Shown here: positions 59,963 through 64,000 of the stretch, one piece after another
Layout of the letters: each line of letters begins with the position of its first letter
Position numbering within the stretch: position 1 is the stretch's first letter
DNA from: Stutzerimonas stutzeri
GTDB lineage: Bacteria; Pseudomonadota; Gammaproteobacteria; Pseudomonadales; Pseudomonadaceae
DNA length: 64,000 nucleotides
Reading direction: 5' to 3'
Assembly: GCF_000219605.1 (NCBI RefSeq)
Contig: NC_015740.1
Location: forward strand, 186,001 to 250,000
The notes under the pieces: generated by a model
Seen by the model: only the letters and a program-made list of their open reading frames with translations
Databases searched by the model: none
What the model was told of the DNA's origin: nothing
Made by a program: the position numbers and the translations under genes

Positions 59963-60514
59963 ATGAAGGCTGAATGGAACGACGCCCCGGACTACGTCAG
60001 AAGGCGCCCGCGCAAAGGAGCCGTAGCATGGCTGATACTAGGGCTGATCGGCACCGCGATCATGCTGGCCGCGCTACAGGTGGTGAGTTCGGCATTCCTC
60101 AAAGGCACCGCCCAGGGCATCGCCGATAAGCGCATCCAGCCTAAGCCAGCCCCTGTCGCCGAAATCACGCGAGCTGAGCCGGTAGCGACCAAGGATTGGG
60201 GCAGGGTAGTAGAGGAAGTGGCCGCGAAAGGTGAAACGCCTCAGCCGCAAACACCCCAGCCCCAAGCCGGTACGGCAGAACCACCGCCCAAGCAAACCGT
60301 ATTCAACGACAAAAACTACGTTCCCCAGGGCGCAACCAATATCGTTCCCGCTACACGCGTTATTCCCGAGCTAACCGCAACGATTCCGTCCCGACCAAAA
60401 GAAATTGTGGTTGTAGGCAAAGAGTCGCGGCTCAGCGACTTCTGCCCTGGCGGGGAAGGAAGCATTCAGCGCAGGAACTGCAAGGCGAGCTTTAATCTGA
60501 ACATCAGAAACTAG
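59963..60514 (+). CDS. Hypothetical protein with one membrane helix
   Basis: A 183-residue protein. The N-terminus is charged (MKAEWNDAPDYVRRRPRKGA), followed by one membrane helix at ~21-46 (VAWLILGLIGTAIMLAALQV), a Pro/Gln-rich linker with PQPQTPQPQ, and a C-terminal domain with two Cys (LSDFCPGGEGSIQRRNCKAS). It is likely a bitopic inner-membrane protein with periplasmic tail. It resembles island-borne pseudomonad proteins of unknown function, but I cannot name a family. Located in the segment between the two selC repeats, divergent from selC. Confidence 0.7.
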   Translation: MKAEWNDAPDYVRRRPRKGAVAWLILGLIGTAIMLAALQVVSSAFLKGTAQGIADKRIQPKPAPVAEITRAEPVATKDWGRVVEEVAAKGETPQPQTPQPQAGTAEPPPKQTVFNDKNYVPQGATNIVPATRVIPELTATIPSRPKEIVVVGKESRLSDFCPGGEGSIQRRNCKASFNLNIRN

Positions 60515-60543
60515 TGGTGAACTTGAGAGCGGAGATATAGAGA

Positions 60544-60744
60544 ATGCTGGCATGGATACTTACAGCGACACTTATCAATCCACCGGATACAGCACAACCG
60601 CCACTCAGAGAGTCATACATATTCACTACCGAGAAGGATTGCAGGCAGGGCGAACAACTCCGAAAGCAGATAGCACAGCTGCGAAACGAGAAGACGAATA
60701 TCCGTTGTTCACAAATAGAGCTTCTCGACCCTGACAAAATTTGA
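60544..60744 (+). CDS. Small protein, possibly exported
   Basis: A 66-residue protein starting 29 bases after the previous gene, with GAGCGGAGATATAGAG before the ATG. A short hydrophobic start (MLAWILTATLINPP) is followed by a charged part with two Cys (KDCRQGEQLRKQI, TNIRCSQIELLDP). It may be co-transcribed with the membrane protein upstream. No family recognised; coding status is moderately supported by the ribosome site and position. Confidence 0.45.
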   Translation: MLAWILTATLINPPDTAQPPLRESYIFTTEKDCRQGEQLRKQIAQLRNEKTNIRCSQIELLDPDKI

Positions 60745-60797
60745 TTATCGAAAAAAATGTAGGCAGAACTGCAAAACTCCCAGCATGGCAAGTTTTC

Positions 60798-61904
60798 TTA
60801 GAACGGTATCGATACGGTAAAAGTGAATTCCCCACTGTACTTATATGTCTTCATTAAGGCTGCTTTTGCTATTTCTTTCGCAGGAGCGTATTCATTTAAA
60901 AAATCGACGACTTCTTCGTCATCGCCAACTTCGATATAAACGATCTTGCCACCGCTCCAAGCGTCCAAGTCGTCTCTGTCAAGCTCTGGGAGCTGGTTAG
61001 CAAAAAGTAATCTATTGAGCTTCTGATAAACTTCGGACCGAAAATCATCTTTTAAGAGAGTGTTTTTCTTTCCTATTTTTATAGCGTCGCTGTAAAAGTC
61101 ATTCAGCTCCTGAGTAAAAATATTACAGTTAATCTCGTGAAGTGAACTGTAATGATCTAGAAGCTCAGGCAGTGCAGGCTCGGTAACGAAGCGTATTCTG
61201 CATGTTGTCTGCTGATTATTTAGGATGTACTTTGATACATAAGTCTCGGATTGAATTCGCTCCGCTGCAGGCGGCACGTTGGGTGAAAAATGTATCTTAA
61301 TTAAATCTCCCGCAAGAACCGAGATTAAATTCAGGTTGTAAACCGTCTTCTTTTTATCATCGAGGCGCTTAGGTAAGAAATTCAGCTCGTATGCTTGGGC
61401 TTTCATTAACGAGCTGATCGAGGAGAATATCGCCTTATCGTTTTGAGCTTTCCCATTTTTGCTATCCATTTCTTGGAATGCAAAGATTTCAACTCCGGGA
61501 GTAGTTATAATTTTGGACCCATGCTTTTGGCATTTTTCTTTATATCTATCTTCCCATTCAGGAAGGGCGGTTTGATACTGGATGCCTACATGGTTGCTGT
61601 AGCCGTGGTAAGGAAACCAGTTCGTATTGGGGTCTTTTAAGTTAATATCACGTGTTAGTAATGCCCATGCGCGACCATCGGCCTTTTTGCAGCTGATCAA
61701 TAGCGCCGTAAAAACATCTACATCTTCTAATTTTGAATATTTATAAGCTAGAAGGTCTATTTCTCTGACGGACTGTTCAACGTCATCGACATAATAGCGG
61801 TTGCTGATAAAAGACCAGCCTTTATCCTTCAGTAGGCAGCCGACTTTGAACTCAAGCTCGAAGCCTGTGGCAAGAATGTTTCTCTCAAAAGCTGCTAAAT
61901 CCAT
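60798..61904 (-). CDS. Hypothetical protein with PD-(D/E)XK nuclease-like N-terminus
   Basis: A 368-residue protein whose gene is markedly AT-rich compared with everything around it, a sign of transfer. The N-terminal ~80 residues look like a restriction-endonuclease-like core: E18 in TGFELEFKVGCLLKDKGWSF, D50 in REIDLLAYK and S71-C-K73 in ALLISCKKADGR. This gives an E...D...(S)xK arrangement, with Ser where many family members have Glu or Gln. The rest (HYSSLHEINCNIFTQELNDF, SGGKIVYIEVGDDEEVVDF) is unassigned. It stands alone with no methyltransferase. A defence nuclease is the best guess; there is no direct evidence of activity. Confidence 0.6.
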   Translation of the reverse strand: MDLAAFERNILATGFELEFKVGCLLKDKGWSFISNRYYVDDVEQSVREIDLLAYKYSKLEDVDVFTALLISCKKADGRAWALLTRDINLKDPNTNWFPYHGYSNHVGIQYQTALPEWEDRYKEKCQKHGSKIITTPGVEIFAFQEMDSKNGKAQNDKAIFSSISSLMKAQAYELNFLPKRLDDKKKTVYNLNLISVLAGDLIKIHFSPNVPPAAERIQSETYVSKYILNNQQTTCRIRFVTEPALPELLDHYSSLHEINCNIFTQELNDFYSDAIKIGKKNTLLKDDFRSEVYQKLNRLLFANQLPELDRDDLDAWSGGKIVYIEVGDDEEVVDFLNEYAPAKEIAKAALMKTYKYSGEFTFTVSIPF

Positions 61905-61970
61905 AGATTTTCCTTTTCCTCATCACTGCATGCGAAAGCACGGCGCAGGATGGATTTCTGCTTATCTGAG

Positions 61971-61992
61971 AATGTGTCGAAAATGTGTCGAA
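61971..61992. repeat. Short tandem repeat near the island's right end
   Basis: AATGTGTCGAA occurs twice back to back (61971-61981 and 61982-61992), followed by a partial third unit (AATATATG). It is about 107 bases from the 62099 repeat. Such short repeats near attachment ends can be arm-type recombinase sites, but that is a guess. Confidence 0.35.
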
Positions 61993-62098
61993 AATATATG
62001 CCGTAAATCGCCGTCAAAGGCCACCAAGGCACAGACCTCTTCCGATTCTGATCAGTAATGGTCAACGTTACCCATCATTGACCATGTTAAAAACAGGA

Positions 62099-62137
62099 TT
62101 TGAAGCCCGGCTGCACCACCGGGTGCGATTGCCTTCC
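62099..62137. repeat. Partial selC copy (second attachment-site-like repeat)
   Basis: These 39 bases match 59711-59749 with one mismatch and correspond on the minus strand to the 5' half of tRNA-Sec. The other half of the tRNA is missing, so this is a remnant, not a gene. It lies 39 bases beyond the selB stop, exactly where selC would have started before insertion. Confidence 0.75.
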
Positions 62138-62176
62138 TTATCTGGTCTTGATGTGGGAAAGGAAGCGGCGACCAGC

Positions 62177-64000
62177 CTACCCCAGGGCTGACTGGATCGC
62201 CAAGGCGCTGTGCTGGCGGACTTTGCGTTCGTTGCCGAAGCGGCGGGTGAGGCCGATGCGGTCGAAGTGTTCGAGCAGCTGGATGCTGCGTTTGCGGCCG
62301 AGCTGGATGCGGTCGCGGAAGGCGGCGGCGCGGATTACGCCGCTTTGCGCTTCCAGTTGCAGTACATGCCCCGCGAGTTGGCGAATGGTGAGCTCGGGGT
62401 AGAACAAATCTTTCACCACCTGTTGCAGCAGGCCGAGACGGGCGAGCTTGCGTAGCAGGTTGCGCATCTGCATTTCGTCGACGCCGAGGTCGCGGGCCAG
62501 GTCGCGGACCCAGGGTGGGTCGAAATGGCCGGCTTCGAGCAATGGCCACAGGCGCGCTTTCAAGTCTTCTTCCGCATCGCTCAGGCGCACCCGGTGATCG
62601 GGGCGGTGCAGCCACGGGCCGCTGGTTTCGATGCGGCCGGCGGCCAGTGCCTGTTCCAGCAGGGCGATGAACACCGGCCGCTCCAGCTGCGGCAGGGCGT
62701 AGCGACGCAGGCGGTCGCGGTCGGGGCCGAGTTCGTCGGGTTGTTCTTCGTGAAAGCGTTGCAGGGCGGCGAGCAGGGTGGCTTCGAGTTCGTCCCAGCG
62801 GGCCTGATCGAAAAGCCGTGGCCCCAATCGCGTGCCGACTTCCAGTACGCCGTGCGGGAGCTGCCAGCCTTCGCGCGGACGGTTGAACTGGCGTTCCAGG
62901 CCTTGCGGGTCGATGCCATTGGTGGCGCTGGCGAGCAGTGGCGGCAATGCCTGCTCCAGGCTCGGCTGGTTGAGGGCGCGAAGTTGCTCCAGCCGCGCGG
63001 CACGACGGCGATTGCGTGGCGGTGCAAAGGGGTCGAGCACACGGCCACCGCCAAGGGTGCGCTGGGCGGACTGGTCGCGCAGGACGATGCGGTCGCCATG
63101 TACCGCGTGGCTCGGTGCGTTGAGCAGTAGCTGGGCGAAGGCGCGTTCGCCCGGCGCCAGGCTCGTGCCTTCGAGCAGGGCGACGCGGGCGGTGACGTCC
63201 TGGGCGCCGAGGTGCACGTGCACGGGCGTCCAGTGCTTGAGTTCGTGGGCTTCGCCCGGCAGCAGCTGGAAGTCGACGTCGATGCGTTGGGTCGGTGCGT
63301 GCAGCAGTGGGTGCAGCAGCCAGTCGCCGCGATGGATCTGCTCCACTGCCAGCCGCTCGCCGGCAAGATTCAGGGCCACGCGCTGGCCGGCATGGGCTTC
63401 GTCCGCTTCGCGGTTCTGCGCGTGCAGGCCGCGGACGCGCACGCGTTTGCCGGCGGGGCCGAGCAACAGTTCGTCGCCGATTCGCACGCGCCCGGCAAAG
63501 GCGGTGCCGGTGACCACCACGCCAGCGCCGGTGACGCTGAAGGCGCGGTCGATGGCCAGGCGGAAGTGGCCGCTGTCGCTGCGGGCGGCGGTGCGCGCGG
63601 CTTCGTCGATCAGCGCGGCGCGCAAGGCGTCGATGCCATCGCCGCGGATGCTGGAAACCGGAAAGATCGGCGTTCCGGCCAGTGGTCCGGCGGCCAGCAG
63701 GGCTTCGATCTGCTGCTGGACTTCGGCGATGCGCACCGGCTCGACGCGGTCGATCTTGGTCAGCGCTACCAGCGCGCGACGGATGCCGAGCAGCTCGACG
63801 ATGGCCAGGTGTTCGCGGGTCTGCGGCATGACGCCATCGTCGGCGGCGACCACCAGCAGCACGCAGTCGATGCCGCTGGCGCCGGCCAGCATGTTGTGCA
63901 CGAAACGCTCGTGGCCCGGCACGTCGATAAAGCCGGTGAGGCTGCCTTCACCGAGGTCGGCGTAGACGTAGCCGAGGTCGATGGTGATGCCGCGCTCGCG
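62177..64000 (-). CDS. selB: Selenocysteine-specific elongation factor SelB (N-terminus off window)
   Basis: SelB carries Sec-tRNA to UGA codons marked by a SECIS hairpin. The visible part (about 607 codons; the gene runs off the right edge) has GTPase elements [37 protein letters not shown] and the NKxD-equivalent LTKID, EF-Tu-like domains 2 and 3 ([20 protein letters not shown]), and the C-terminal winged-helix SelB domains ([40 protein letters not shown]) that bind SECIS. The first P-loop lies outside the window. With selC this shows that the organism makes selenoproteins, typically formate dehydrogenase. Confidence 0.95.
   Translation of the reverse strand, partial: RERGITIDLGYVYADLGEGSLTGFIDVPGHERFVHNMLAGASGIDCVLLVVAADDGVMPQTREHLAIVELLGIRRALVALTKIDRVEPVRIAEVQQQIEALLAAGPLAGTPIFPVSSIRGDGIDALRAALIDEAARTAARSDSGHFRLAIDRAFSVTGAGVVVTGTAFAGRVRIGDELLLGPAGKRVRVRGLHAQNREADEAHAGQRVALNLAGERLAVEQIHRGDWLLHPLLHAPTQRIDVDFQLLPGEAHELKHWTPVHVHLGAQDVTARVALLEGTSLAPGERAFAQLLLNAPSHAVHGDRIVLRDQSAQRTLGGGRVLDPFAPPRNRRRAARLEQLRALNQPSLEQALPPLLASATNGIDPQGLERQFNRPREGWQLPHGVLEVGTRLGPRLFDQARWDELEATLLAALQRFHEEQPDELGPDRDRLRRYALPQLERPVFIALLEQALAAGRIETSGPWLHRPDHRVRLSDAEEDLKARLWPLLEAGHFDPPWVRDLARDLGVDEMQMRNLLRKLARLGLLQQVVKDLFYPELTIRQLAGHVLQLEAQSGVIRAAAFRDRIQLGRKRSIQLLEHFDRIGLTRRFGNERKVRQHSALAIQSALG

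Noticed and set aside
61801..62058. Plus-strand frame over the nuclease-like gene's 5' end and the tandem repeat
   Set aside because: Overlaps the start of the more convincing minus-strand gene and has no ribosome site.
1..64000. CRISPR array or complete prophage
   Set aside because: No regularly spaced direct repeats of array type and no phage structural or integrase genes were seen. The T6SS spike and tube genes are phage-related only by distant ancestry.

Overview
The window is high-GC, gene-dense chromosomal DNA from a pseudomonad, most plausibly the Pseudomonas stutzeri (Stutzerimonas) group. The support is thrB-DUF2782-polA followed by an ErsA-type small RNA with an AlgU promoter, an oxyR-recG-HDOD operon, three-gene pntAA-pntAB-pntB, tandem DUF2388 proteins, a dctB/dctD pair, and selB with tRNA-Sec. 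Genus placement is inference from gene content and protein resemblance.

Layout. 1-3690: thrB (partial), a DUF2782 protein, polA and the ersA-like sRNA. 4002-11010: an orphan type VI secretion module: hcp, vgrG, a DUF4123 adaptor, a large VasX-like membrane-active effector and a membrane-anchored candidate immunity protein, with the last four overlapping. 11099-14440: a periplasmic DUF4105 protein with an HExxH motif, three tandem exported DUF2388 paralogues and a DUF1127 protein. 14595-17185: an AraC regulator divergent from a bile-acid:sodium-symporter-type transporter, then an MdaB-like reductase. 17255-20147: pntB, pntAB, pntAA (proton-translocating transhydrogenase). 20665-28326: a nine-gene type II secretion operon, gspE to gspM, without the gspC and gspD that often sit beside it. 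28364-32840: HDOD protein, recG and oxyR in one operon. 32972-45117: a nucleoside-sugar-epimerase-like protein, a Zn alcohol/formaldehyde dehydrogenase, a carrier, a methyltransferase/haem-oxygenase-like pair, a lactonase-fold protein, and an acyl-CoA dehydrogenase coupled to a hybrid histidine kinase. 45080-48656: a siderophore-receptor/PepSY/small-membrane-protein iron operon. 48948-51095: SnoaL-like, YciI-like and ECF42-type sigma genes. 51225-54363: dctD and dctB. 54568-59516: HD-GYP, universal stress protein, cyclopropane synthase, DsrE-like, a GcvH-like gene broken by an amber codon, and a small hypothetical.

The most unusual part is the right end. The tRNA-Sec gene selC (59654-59749) has a 39-base near-identical copy of its 5' half at 62099-62137, next to selB. 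The roughly 2.3 kb between the copies holds two small genes and one AT-rich gene with a PD-(D/E)XK-like nuclease signature, and has no recognisable recombinase. It looks like a small island that integrated into selC and separated selB from selC.

Other points of interest are a dispersed repeat translated in frame inside VgrG, the T6SS effector-immunity pair, the DUF4105/DUF2388 exported cluster, and the single-codon lesion in the GcvH-like gene.
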